In this document: positions 52,800 through 60,402 of the stretch, in pieces | Layout: each line of letters starts with the position of its first letter | Position numbering within the stretch: the first letter of the stretch is position 1 | Assembly: GCA_964498925.1 (NCBI GenBank) | Contig: CAZCKD010000001.1 | Location: forward strand, 1 to 64,000 | Origin: Granulosicoccus sp964498925 | GTDB lineage: Bacteria; Pseudomonadota; Gammaproteobacteria; Granulosicoccales; Granulosicoccaceae | DNA: 64,000 nucleotides | Direction of reading: 5' to 3' | Position numbers and translations under genes: made by a program | Notes under the pieces: model-generated | Database searches by the model: none | Told to the model about the DNA's origin: nothing | Seen by the model: only the letters and a program-made list of their open reading frames with translations

Positions 52800-54130
52800 A
52801 TGACTGCGCTCTCGACTATACCCTCTACGATTAAATGGCCTGAGGGCATCGATGAGCAAGTCTTCCTCTCTGAGTATTGGCAAAAGAAACCTTTATTAAT
52901 TCGACAAGCGTTTCCGGCATTCGACACACCTTTTGATGCGTCAGAACTTGCCGGTCTTTCACTCGAGGAAGGTACAACCCCTCGTCTCATCATCGAAGAA
53001 CCTAAAGGTCACTATTCACTAGAACACGGACCTTTTAAAGAAGATCGATTCAGTCATTTGACGGCCAACAACTGGTCCCTACTGGTTACGGATGTAGAGA
53101 AGCACATTCCAGAGCTAGGCCACTATTTAACGCCCTTTCGCTTTCTTCCTTCATGGCGAATCGATGATTTAATGATCAGCTATGCGCCCATTGGTGCATC
53201 GGTTGGCGCCCATGTTGATGAGTACGATGTGTTCTTATTGCAAGCCAGCGGTCATCGTGAGTGGTCTATCGACTCAAGACAAGATGCCGAGCATATCTGG
53301 AATACTGATTCAGACCTGAAGCTTGTCGGTAACTTTAACCCGAACGATTCCTGGACACTGGAACCAGGGGATATTCTTTATTTACCACCGCATGTGGCTC
53401 ATCATGGCATTGCCAGTAAAGATGAATGTACGACATGGTCAATCGGGTTTCGCGCACCAACTATCCCGGATATGGTTTTACGCTTGAGCGAAATGCTGGC
53501 TGAAAACTCCCCAAGCTTTCGCTTTAGTGATGGCCCATTAACACCTGCGCAATCCGGTGAGATAGACCAGCAGGCGATTCAAAGATTCCAATCTCTGTGG
53601 CGCGAAGCTTTAGACGCAAGCACTAACCAATTCGCAGATCTTATCGGTGAATTTGTAACCGAATCCGGCTTCGCGGATGACCCACACTCTATCGGGCCGG
53701 AAGAGGATGATGTTTATGATTCCTCAACGCCTGTGAGAAAAGCTTCGTTTGCGAGAATGGCGTGGCATCAAACAGAATCGGCAAGTGCCGAATCATCAGC
53801 AGCCGAAGACGGTGTCTCCTTGTTCGTTAATGGGGAGAATTTCCGCTGCAGTATGTCCTTCGCGAAGNNNNNNNNNNNNNNNNNNNNNNNNNNNNNNNNN
53901 NNNNNNNNNNNNNNNNNNNNNNNNNNNNNNNNNNNNNNNNNNNNNNNNNNNNNNNNNNNNNNNNNNNTGTCTCCTTGTTCGTTAATGGGGAGAATTTCCG
54001 CTGCAGTATGTCCTTCGCGAAGTTATTGTGCAGTGGCGACGCTATCCAACCTAGCGAAATCCTGAACGATAGCGACAAGCAGTTAGTCGAAACGTTCTGG
54101 CGCAATAGTTCCGTGGTTTACGCTGATTAG
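52800..54130 (+). CDS. roxA: Ribosomal protein L16 arginine hydroxylase-type cupin (interrupted by assembly gap)
   Basis: A JmjC-like Fe(II)/2-oxoglutarate oxygenase (YcfD/RoxA type) that hydroxylates an arginine of ribosomal protein L16. Visible are FLSEYWQKKPLLIRQAFP, the iron ligands in GAHVDEYDVFLLQ (H-x-D) and PPHVAHHG, and the C-terminal winged-helix part. A run of 100 N (53868-53967) cuts the gene, and the 55 bases on each side of the gap are identical. Removing the gap and one copy (155 bases) restores a single frame of 391 codons ending at TAG 54130, with the tail LLCSGDAIQPSEILNDSDKQ. The gene is therefore probably intact in the organism. Confidence 0.88.
53813..54022. other. Scaffold gap of 100 N flanked by a 55-bp identical overlap
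   Basis: 53813-53867 and 53968-54022 are identical over 55 bases with 100 N between. A round-number N-run between identical contig ends is what assemblers leave when an overlap of k-mer length is not merged. It is very likely not a biological repeat. Confidence 0.9.
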
Positions 54131-54170
54131 CAATTAGCAATTAGCAATTAGCAATTAGCAATTAGCAATT
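54126..54170 (+). repeat. Heptamer tandem repeat ATTAGCA x6.4
   Basis: 45 bases of perfect 7-bp tandem repeat (54126-54170). The TAG stop of the L16 hydroxylase gene is inside the first unit. As the period is not a multiple of three, the repeat puts stop codons in every frame on both strands (TAG on plus, TAA on minus). It lies between convergent genes. Confidence 0.9.
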
Positions 54171-54244
54171 CATGTTGCGACTACTACCCATCAGCTGTTC
54201 CTAAAGGGCTATCTTACAGCGCCTTCTCAGACCATCATCGTGCA

Positions 54245-54607
54245 CTAGTGAGCGAATTGATTCAGTGCTTCTGTAAGCTGCGCTGCTTGAAAGGGTTTCT
54301 CAAGAAATCGACTCGTACCATATTCCGCAGCTCGCTGTTGCAACTCTGGATCTTTGCTGGCGGTTATAAAAATGATCGGTGTATCAGCCAATTCCTCGGA
54401 AGCTCTAACCCTGTCAGCCACAACAAATCCATCGCCACCGGGCAAATTGATGTCGAGCACAATGACTTCCGGTTGGCAGCGCATAGCGGCATTCATGGCG
54501 TAAACCGCATCGGATGCGGAATCTACTTCAAACCCCATAGATTGCAGCCTCAACGATAGGGCCATGGATATTTTCTGGTCGTCTTCTACGAGCAATATTG
54601 TTTGCAT
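54245..54607 (-). CDS. Stand-alone response regulator receiver protein
   Basis: A 120-residue single CheY-like receiver domain with no output domain. The acidic pair is in LLVEDDQKIS, the phosphoacceptor Asp is in VIVLDINLPGGDG (about residue 53), the Thr/Ser switch is in IFITASKD and the Lys in FLEKPFQ. No sensor kinase is nearby. The 25 bases before the ATG are almost all A and T with no ribosome-binding sequence, unlike neighbouring genes. Partner and output are unknown. It converges on the L16 hydroxylase gene across the heptamer repeat. Confidence 0.9.
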   Translation of the reverse strand: MQTILLVEDDQKISMALSLRLQSMGFEVDSASDAVYAMNAAMRCQPEVIVLDINLPGGDGFVVADRVRASEELADTPIIFITASKDPELQQRAAEYGTSRFLEKPFQAAQLTEALNQFAH

Positions 54608-54758
54608 GATTTTTATTATTATTTTTTAATGGTGCTTTGGACGCCTTTCTACAACTCTGGCTTCCTGCTCGGACTAACGGCTCATCCCAAGACTCCATAA
54701 GCGAAAAGTTTAGAAGTTCCGTGTTATTCGGTGTTACATACTGAATTTTGCGAGCTGG

Positions 54759-55352
54759 CTAACAATTTCCCCGCTGAAATTTGAACCATTGCAAAGCGAT
54801 AATGCTTAACGCATTTTTAATTTCACCGGCATCTAGCATTGCTATCGCCTCATCGGCTGACACCAGACGAACTAAGATATCTTCATCCTCTTCCTGCAAG
54901 CCATGCGTACCGCCCACTTGACTCAGGTCTGCCTCAGCGTAGTAAACAAAAACTTCTTCTGTACTGGCTCCAGGACTTGCCAGAAAACGGGAGATTAATT
55001 GCACGCTACCGAGTGTGATGCCAGCCTCCTCGTTAGCTTCTCTAATCGCCACTTGCTCAGGTGTCTCATCGGTATCGATCATGCCGGCGATGACTTGTAC
55101 TAACCAAGGATCTGGAGAGTTATGCATAGCCCCGATTCTAAATTGCTCGATAAGCGCAACTCGATCAATCACAGGATCGTAGGGCAACACCCCGACGACA
55201 TTATCTCTTACAAATAATTCAGCAGAGATAGGATCTGTCACTGCACCTGAATACAAGCTATGACGATAGCTGACAGAATCAATTTGATAGAAGCCTGAGT
55301 ACTTTACCTCGCGGGCTTCCAGTTGCCAGTGTCGGTCACCTTTTTTTGCCAT
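54759..55352 (-). CDS. nudF: NUDIX hydrolase, ADP-ribose pyrophosphatase type
   Basis: A 197-residue hydrolase. The Nudix box GMIDTDETPEQVAIREANEEAGI fits G-x5-E-x7-R-E-x2-E-E-x-G exactly. The preceding RDNVVGVLPYDPVIDRVALIEQFRIGA and the following FLASPGASTEEVFVYYAEADLS are typical of ADP-ribose pyrophosphatases. GGAGGA lies eight bases before the ATG. An eightfold heptamer repeat lies 28 bp upstream of the start, in the presumed leader or promoter. Confidence 0.9.
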   Translation of the reverse strand: MAKKGDRHWQLEAREVKYSGFYQIDSVSYRHSLYSGAVTDPISAELFVRDNVVGVLPYDPVIDRVALIEQFRIGAMHNSPDPWLVQVIAGMIDTDETPEQVAIREANEEAGITLGSVQLISRFLASPGASTEEVFVYYAEADLSQVGGTHGLQEEDEDILVRLVSADEAIAMLDAGEIKNALSIIALQWFKFQRGNC

Positions 55353-55380
55353 CTATCTATTCCTCCAACACATACGCCGG

Positions 55381-55436
55381 CTACTAACTACTAACTACTA
55401 ACTACTAACTACTAACTACTAACTACTAACTACTAA
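55381..55436 (-). repeat. Heptamer tandem repeat CTACTAA x8
   Basis: Exactly eight perfect copies of a 7-bp unit (56 bases). On the strand of nudF the unit reads TTAGTAG. It sits between the kdsB stop and the nudF start. It has stop codons in all frames. A rotation of the plus-strand unit, TAACTAC, resembles the TAACTGA heptamers known from marine Beggiatoaceae, and the repeat at 54126 shares TTAG with it. Confidence 0.92.
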
Positions 55437-55468
55437 ATTTTGACAGTTAAAGAACTCACCACAGATCC

Positions 55469-56239
55469 TTAAGGCGATTTAAAGTGAGCAGACAATTCCG
55501 CTTCTAAAACCGCCACATCGTCCGGGTGATCCACACCGCGGGCATTGCTAAATTCAACCATTCCAACGTGGATTTTGCCGCCGTTATAGAGAACTCTGAG
55601 CTGTTCTAACTGCTCTTCCTGCTCCAATTCACATTCCGCGAGCACGGGGTATTGTTTAAGATATCCACATCGATAGGCATAAAGCCCTATGTGCAAAGCG
55701 CTGGCTGGAAAAGAGGTATCACCATCAGTCTGATCTCGCCTAGCAGGTATAGATGCGCGACTGAAATACAGTGCCATACCTGACTTATCTCTTACCACCT
55801 TAACGCGATGTTTGTTGTGGTAATCGGTAGCGCTCAATATCGGCATGCAAAGAGTGGCCATATCAGCATCATCCGCCGTCGATAAATTTTTTGCCAGTAG
55901 ATCTAGATGATTTGGAGGGGTCGCCGGTTCGTCTCCTTGCAGACCAACAATTAGCTTCTGCTCCGACCACCCTCGGACTGCAGCAACTTCTGCAATGCGA
56001 TCAGTCCCGCTTGGATGGGCACTATCAGTCATCTGTACATCGACATCTGCCGCATGACAAATCTCCGCGATTCGTTCGTCATCGGTTGCAACAATAATTT
56101 CATCCGCTGTGGATTCCTTCGCTCTTTCAACGGTATGAAGAATCATGGGCACACCGTTTAAGGGGTGCAAAGGCTTTCCAGGAAAACGACTTGAAGAAAA
56201 CCTTGAAGGAATAACAATGGTGTAAGAATGGTCGGCCAT
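55469..56239 (-). CDS. kdsB: CMP-KDO synthetase (3-deoxy-manno-octulosonate cytidylyltransferase)
   Basis: A 256-residue cytidylyltransferase that activates KDO for lipid A inner core synthesis. YTIVIPSRFSSSRFPGKPLHPLNGVPMI holds the nucleotide-binding loop; VQMTDSAHPSGTDRIAEV, IVGLQGDEPATPP and HIGLYAYR follow. It starts 59 bp downstream of lpxK, with no Trm112-like gene between them as is often seen. Confidence 0.97.
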   Translation of the reverse strand: MADHSYTIVIPSRFSSSRFPGKPLHPLNGVPMILHTVERAKESTADEIIVATDDERIAEICHAADVDVQMTDSAHPSGTDRIAEVAAVRGWSEQKLIVGLQGDEPATPPNHLDLLAKNLSTADDADMATLCMPILSATDYHNKHRVKVVRDKSGMALYFSRASIPARRDQTDGDTSFPASALHIGLYAYRCGYLKQYPVLAECELEQEEQLEQLRVLYNGGKIHVGMVEFSNARGVDHPDDVAVLEAELSAHFKSP

Positions 56240-56298
56240 TTTGTCTGTTATATCGTCCTGCGGCTGATCGTGAAATCACGATGGTGTGTTAAATGGAG

Positions 56299-57486
56299 TC
56301 ACGCTGAGTCTCGATCATTCTTCGATTGCGTATAGCCTTGCGAGACGCTGTCCATCTTTTTAATCAGATTTTTTATCGCAATATCTAAACCACTGGACGT
56401 GTCCAACCGGGTGTCTATTCGATAAACCTGATTAAGTGTGCCACTCACGTCAGCAAGCTTTACAGCATCTTTTGCTGTCACGAAAACGGGTAAATTGTCA
56501 TCAAACGTTACATCATCCAGAGCTATTGGCGCATGGTCAGGCATGGGGTGCTCTTCAACATTTATCTCCAACGCCTTTAAGCTATCGAAGAAGCGTCCTG
56601 GGTGCCCGATGCCGGCAACCGCATGCACTTTACGTTCTGAGAAGCGTCCGATGTCCACTTTTTCTCCAGTGCTAAGGTCAACAGCTTCTGTGGGTTTTAA
56701 ACAGAAGAAAGATCTTTCAATAGAATTGAAACCCTTACGACTTGAGAGATTCAAAAGCGATTGATGAAAGCCTTTGGTAGATCTATTTTTAACCTTGGTA
56801 TCGCTATGGGATTCGGCCAGGGCACCCTCTGTATTTGCACCAACCCTTGTACTCGACAATTCAGAATCAACAGAATATTCACTCGACGGCATCTGAACAG
56901 CAACTAGGTCGACTGTCGATACACTACGCAAAGTATCCCTAAGAGGACCTGCCGGAATCAAACGACAGTTACCGAATCCACGGCTGCCATCTACCACTAA
57001 AATTTCAGCGTCACGACGCATCTTGAGGTGCTGCAGGCCATCATCAGAGATGACGATATTCGCATCGCTTACCTCAGCAACCTTTTTAACCGCCTCAGCT
57101 CGGTCCACACAAACACATACCGGAACACCTGTTTGCTGAAATAACATGAGTGGTTCATCGCCGACATGAGACGCAACGTCGTCGCTGGTCAGCAAATGCG
57201 GAGACAAGTGCCTTGCTCCACCGTATCCCCTGCTTACTATTGCCGGTCGCCATCCGGCAGCAGTGAACTGTTCAACCAGATAAGCACATAGAGGCGTTTT
57301 TCCGGTCCCACCTACTGACAGATTTCCCACCACAATCACAGGAAGGTGTGCCGACGGCCTCCCTAACCAATCTTTTTCGTACAGGAGCCGCCTTATTTTA
57401 AGCAAAGCACCGTAGAGGGCAGACACGGGCCACAATAGCGTTGCTGCAACACCTTGCTGCTGCCATTGGCGTTCTAACCAACTCAT
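56299..57486 (-). CDS. lpxK: Tetraacyldisaccharide 4'-kinase
   Basis: A 395-residue membrane-associated kinase that phosphorylates the lipid A disaccharide. An N-terminal hydrophobic helix (about 13-30) precedes the P-loop VVGNLSVGGTGKTPLCAYLV (about 51-70). DDGLQHLKMRRDAEILVVDGSRGFGN and AVAGIGHPGRFF are conserved. At 395 residues it is longer than the usual 320-340. The extra stretch, about residues 200-270, is Ser/Lys-rich and unconserved-looking, between QMPSSEY and the AVAGIG region. It forms a run with msbA (46 bp) and kdsB (59 bp). Confidence 0.94.
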   Translation of the reverse strand: MSWLERQWQQQGVAATLLWPVSALYGALLKIRRLLYEKDWLGRPSAHLPVIVVGNLSVGGTGKTPLCAYLVEQFTAAGWRPAIVSRGYGGARHLSPHLLTSDDVASHVGDEPLMLFQQTGVPVCVCVDRAEAVKKVAEVSDANIVISDDGLQHLKMRRDAEILVVDGSRGFGNCRLIPAGPLRDTLRSVSTVDLVAVQMPSSEYSVDSELSSTRVGANTEGALAESHSDTKVKNRSTKGFHQSLLNLSSRKGFNSIERSFFCLKPTEAVDLSTGEKVDIGRFSERKVHAVAGIGHPGRFFDSLKALEINVEEHPMPDHAPIALDDVTFDDNLPVFVTAKDAVKLADVSGTLNQVYRIDTRLDTSSGLDIAIKNLIKKMDSVSQGYTQSKNDRDSA

Positions 57487-57532
57487 CCGATGCTCGATCG
57501 GCGATAAAGGAAAGTGCTTAGCCTCTGAATCA

Positions 57533-59350
57533 CTATCTAAACTGAAGTTGATGAAGCTTATAATAGTGAGTTCGCTTAGCCAGTAACTCTTGATGAGTAC
57601 CGATCTCTACTATTTCACCCCGGTCCATAACGACGATTCGGTCAGCTTGTTCAATGGTTGAAAGTCGATGGGCAATGACCATCGTTGTTCGCCCTTTCAT
57701 CAATGCATCCAAGCCTTGCTGTACTTTTCGTTCAGATTCTGTATCAAGTGCTGACGTCGCTTCATCGAGAATCAGGATAGGTGCATTTTTCAATAGTGCT
57801 CTTGCAATGGCAACGCGTTGTCGTTGACCACCCGAAAGCATGATGCCATTTTCACCCACCAACGTTTTATAACCATCAGGCAGGCGCGATATGAAATCGT
57901 GAGCATGCGCTGCTTTACAGGCAGCATGCAGGGTGTCTTCATCAATAGACTGTCGAGAACCATAAGCAATGTTGCTGGCTATCGTGTCATTGAACAACAT
58001 GACATCCTGACTGACGGTGGCAATCTGACTACGTAAAGATTGCAGCGTGTACTCGTTTACAGATTCTCCGTTGATCAATACTGTTCCACTGTCCAACTCG
58101 TACAGACGTGGCAACAGATTTACCAGAGAAGTTTTTCCGCTACCTGATTCGCCAACAAAGGCAACCGTTTCTCCCTGCTCTATGCGTAATTCGATATCGC
58201 GCAGGACGGCAGGTTTATCGTCTTGATAACGCAGGTTCACCTGCTGGTATTCAATAGTTGATATGTCATTGGCCAGCGTTTGGGTGCCGTGATCTCTCTC
58301 AGATTCCAGGTCAAGTATGGCGAAAAGGCTTTCACCCGCTGCTATTCCTCGCTGAATCTCATTGTTAAGGTTGGTTAGTCGTTTCAAAGGTGCAAACAAC
58401 AAGAGCATCGCCGTAATAAACGACATAAAGCTACCCACGCTAATCCGATCGACCACATCCCCGCTTGAGGCAATATAGACGATGACCGCAAGTGCTATAG
58501 CAACCAGAAACTGTACGATGGGTTCATTGAGCGCTTTGACCATCGTCTCTTTCATATTGAAAGCGCGATTACGCTCATTAGCCAATTCGAATTCTTTAAG
58601 CTCTTCCTGCTGCCCACCAAATATTTTTATAACTCGGGCACCTTCTACAGCTTCCTGAATGACATGACTGACATCACCCATGGAGCCTTGAATGTTTCTG
58701 CTGATAGCTCGAAATTGTTTACTGACTCGGGCAACAATAACCGCGATGATTGGTCCGATAATGAGAAAGGACAACGACAACTGCCAGGACTGATAGAACA
58801 TCAATCCGAATAAACCAATGGCCGTTAATGAATCTCTGACGATTACTGTTAACGAACTACTGGCGGCATTCGCCACCATCTGACTATTAAAGGTAATCCG
58901 AGATATCAACTCTCCCGAAGATGCTTTGTCGTAAAAAGAGGTAGGCAAGGTCAGGTATTTGCTGAAAATTTCACCGCGAAGCTGCTTGATAACTCGCCAT
59001 CCAATCCAGGCAATATAGTACGTTGACGCAAAGCCTGCGACACCACGCAAAACAAAGATGCCGATGATCATCAATGGCACAAACAAAATAGAGCTTCTGT
59101 CCTGCTCGACGAAGCTACCGTCCAGCATAGGCTTCATCAAGGCGGCAAATGCAGTATCAGTTAGCGCATACCCGACCATTCCCAGTACCGCAATAATGAA
59201 TTGCCTACGATAAGGCCGCACGTATCCCAGCAGGCGTTTATAGGTCTCTTTACCACTCGCAGTTGGCTGACCCGATACATCTTGCAGTGTTTGACGAGTA
59301 CTCGTCGACACATCCGATACCTCTTTACTCACCGACTTTTCTTCAGTCAT
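57533..59350 (-). CDS. msbA: Lipid A export ATP-binding/permease protein MsbA
   Basis: A 605-residue half-transporter. Six hydrophobic helices fall at about 50-330 (FIIAVLGMVGYALTDTAFAALM first). The ATPase domain has Walker A VGESGSGKTSLVNLL (about 408-422), signature LSGGQRQRVAIARALLKN, Walker B ILILDEATSALD and the switch H of VIAHRLSTI. It flips lipid A-core across the inner membrane. It follows exbD by 9 bp and precedes lpxK by 46 bp, the usual envelope cluster. Confidence 0.95.
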   Translation of the reverse strand: MTEEKSVSKEVSDVSTSTRQTLQDVSGQPTASGKETYKRLLGYVRPYRRQFIIAVLGMVGYALTDTAFAALMKPMLDGSFVEQDRSSILFVPLMIIGIFVLRGVAGFASTYYIAWIGWRVIKQLRGEIFSKYLTLPTSFYDKASSGELISRITFNSQMVANAASSSLTVIVRDSLTAIGLFGLMFYQSWQLSLSFLIIGPIIAVIVARVSKQFRAISRNIQGSMGDVSHVIQEAVEGARVIKIFGGQQEELKEFELANERNRAFNMKETMVKALNEPIVQFLVAIALAVIVYIASSGDVVDRISVGSFMSFITAMLLLFAPLKRLTNLNNEIQRGIAAGESLFAILDLESERDHGTQTLANDISTIEYQQVNLRYQDDKPAVLRDIELRIEQGETVAFVGESGSGKTSLVNLLPRLYELDSGTVLINGESVNEYTLQSLRSQIATVSQDVMLFNDTIASNIAYGSRQSIDEDTLHAACKAAHAHDFISRLPDGYKTLVGENGIMLSGGQRQRVAIARALLKNAPILILDEATSALDTESERKVQQGLDALMKGRTTMVIAHRLSTIEQADRIVVMDRGEIVEIGTHQELLAKRTHYYKLHQLQFR

Positions 59351-59359
59351 CTATAACGA

Positions 59360-59776
59360 CTATTCAGCCGTGCGAGAGGTAGCAATGGACATTTTTAACA
59401 TGCCCAATTGCCCTGCCGCATCCATTGCGGTGACTACTGCTTGATGAGGTGCTTGCGCATCCGCTCTTATCGTCAGTGGAATATCCCGCTGCCCGCCTGA
59501 GACTTTATACAACGCGTTCTGCAGACTGCTGACATCGGTTTTTAAGACTTCCTGATCATTGATGAAGTATCGACCAGCCGCATTGATGATGACTTCTATA
59601 CGCTCGCTGGGAGTCTGTAGTTCTGAATCCGAAGCTCGCGGTAACTGTAACGATATTTCCGATTCCTTTTGAAAGGTGGTCGATACCATGAAAAATATTA
59701 ACAGTAAAAACACGACGTCAATCAACGGCGTAAGATTTAACTCCAGCTCCTCCCTCGCCTGGCGTTTAAACTTCAT
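59360..59776 (-). CDS. exbD: ExbD/TolR-family biopolymer transport protein
   Basis: A 138-residue protein with one N-terminal helix (about 16-36, LNLTPLIDVVFLLLIFFMVSTTF) holding the conserved proton-path Asp, and a periplasmic C-domain (ADAQAPHQAVVTAMDAAGQLG). It works with the ExbB-like protein to convert proton flow into force on an envelope partner. Its start overlaps the exbB stop (ATGA). No TonB or TolA is nearby. Confidence 0.92.
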   Translation of the reverse strand: MKFKRQAREELELNLTPLIDVVFLLLIFFMVSTTFQKESEISLQLPRASDSELQTPSERIEVIINAAGRYFINDQEVLKTDVSSLQNALYKVSGGQRDIPLTIRADAQAPHQAVVTAMDAAGQLGMLKMSIATSRTAE

Positions 59777-60402
59777 TTTGGAGCAACCCGCTTTTGAGAT
59801 TGTCGTTTTTGCAGAACGTCAACCAACTTTAACGACTCCTTTTCCATGTCAACAACCAGCCCATCGACTTTTGATCGAAAATAACGATGGAACATCAGCG
59901 ATGGGATGGCGACCATTAGCCCTCCCGCTGTCGTTATCAGTGCTTGAGAAATACCCCCTGCCAGTTGAGCTGGATTCCCCACCCCCACCGTTGTGATGTT
60001 GGTGAAAACACTGATCATCCCGACAACTGTGCCCAACAGACCTAGTAACGGCGTGACCGCCGCTATGGTTCCCAATGCATTCAGGTAGCGACCTAACTCA
60101 TGGGCGACATGACCACCGACCTCTTCGATAGATGCCTTCATGATTTCTCGATCCTGAGAACGATTATGCAACCCTGCCGCAAGCACTCTGCCTAATGGCG
60201 AGGCTTTTTGAATTTCTCTAACCTTTTCATCCGTTAGCTGGCGCGCACCCGCCATGCGCCAAACGTCGGCGACGAGATTGGTCGGTACCACTCTCTCTGA
60301 TCTCAGAGAAATGAACCGCTCGCCCACAATGGCAAGGGCAACGATGGAACACGCGACGATTGGCAACATCAACCAGCCGCCTGCAGTTACTATTTCCCAC
60401 AC
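59773..60402 (-). CDS. exbB: ExbB/TolQ-family proton channel protein
   Basis: A 209-residue MotA/TolQ/ExbB protein with three hydrophobic helices (about 8-27, 110-135, 155-178). IAAVTPLLGLLGTVVGMISVF and GISQALITTAGGLMVAIPSLMFHRYF carry the family signature. The gene starts inside the end of comEC (13-bp overlap). It partners exbD. The pair in this msbA-lpxK cluster is widespread in Proteobacteria, but its energised partner is unresolved. Confidence 0.93.
   Translation of the reverse strand: MWEIVTAGGWLMLPIVACSIVALAIVGERFISLRSERVVPTNLVADVWRMAGARQLTDEKVREIQKASPLGRVLAAGLHNRSQDREIMKASIEEVGGHVAHELGRYLNALGTIAAVTPLLGLLGTVVGMISVFTNITTVGVGNPAQLAGGISQALITTAGGLMVAIPSLMFHRYFRSKVDGLVVDMEKESLKLVDVLQKRQSQKRVAPK

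Noticed and set aside
53813..54022. 55-bp perfect direct repeat inside the L16 hydroxylase gene
   Set aside because: It flanks a 100-N gap and collapsing it restores the reading frame, so it is an assembly overlap and not a biological duplication.
55381..55436. CRISPR-like array of short repeats
   Set aside because: Units are 7 bp and contiguous with no spacers, and no cas genes are present.
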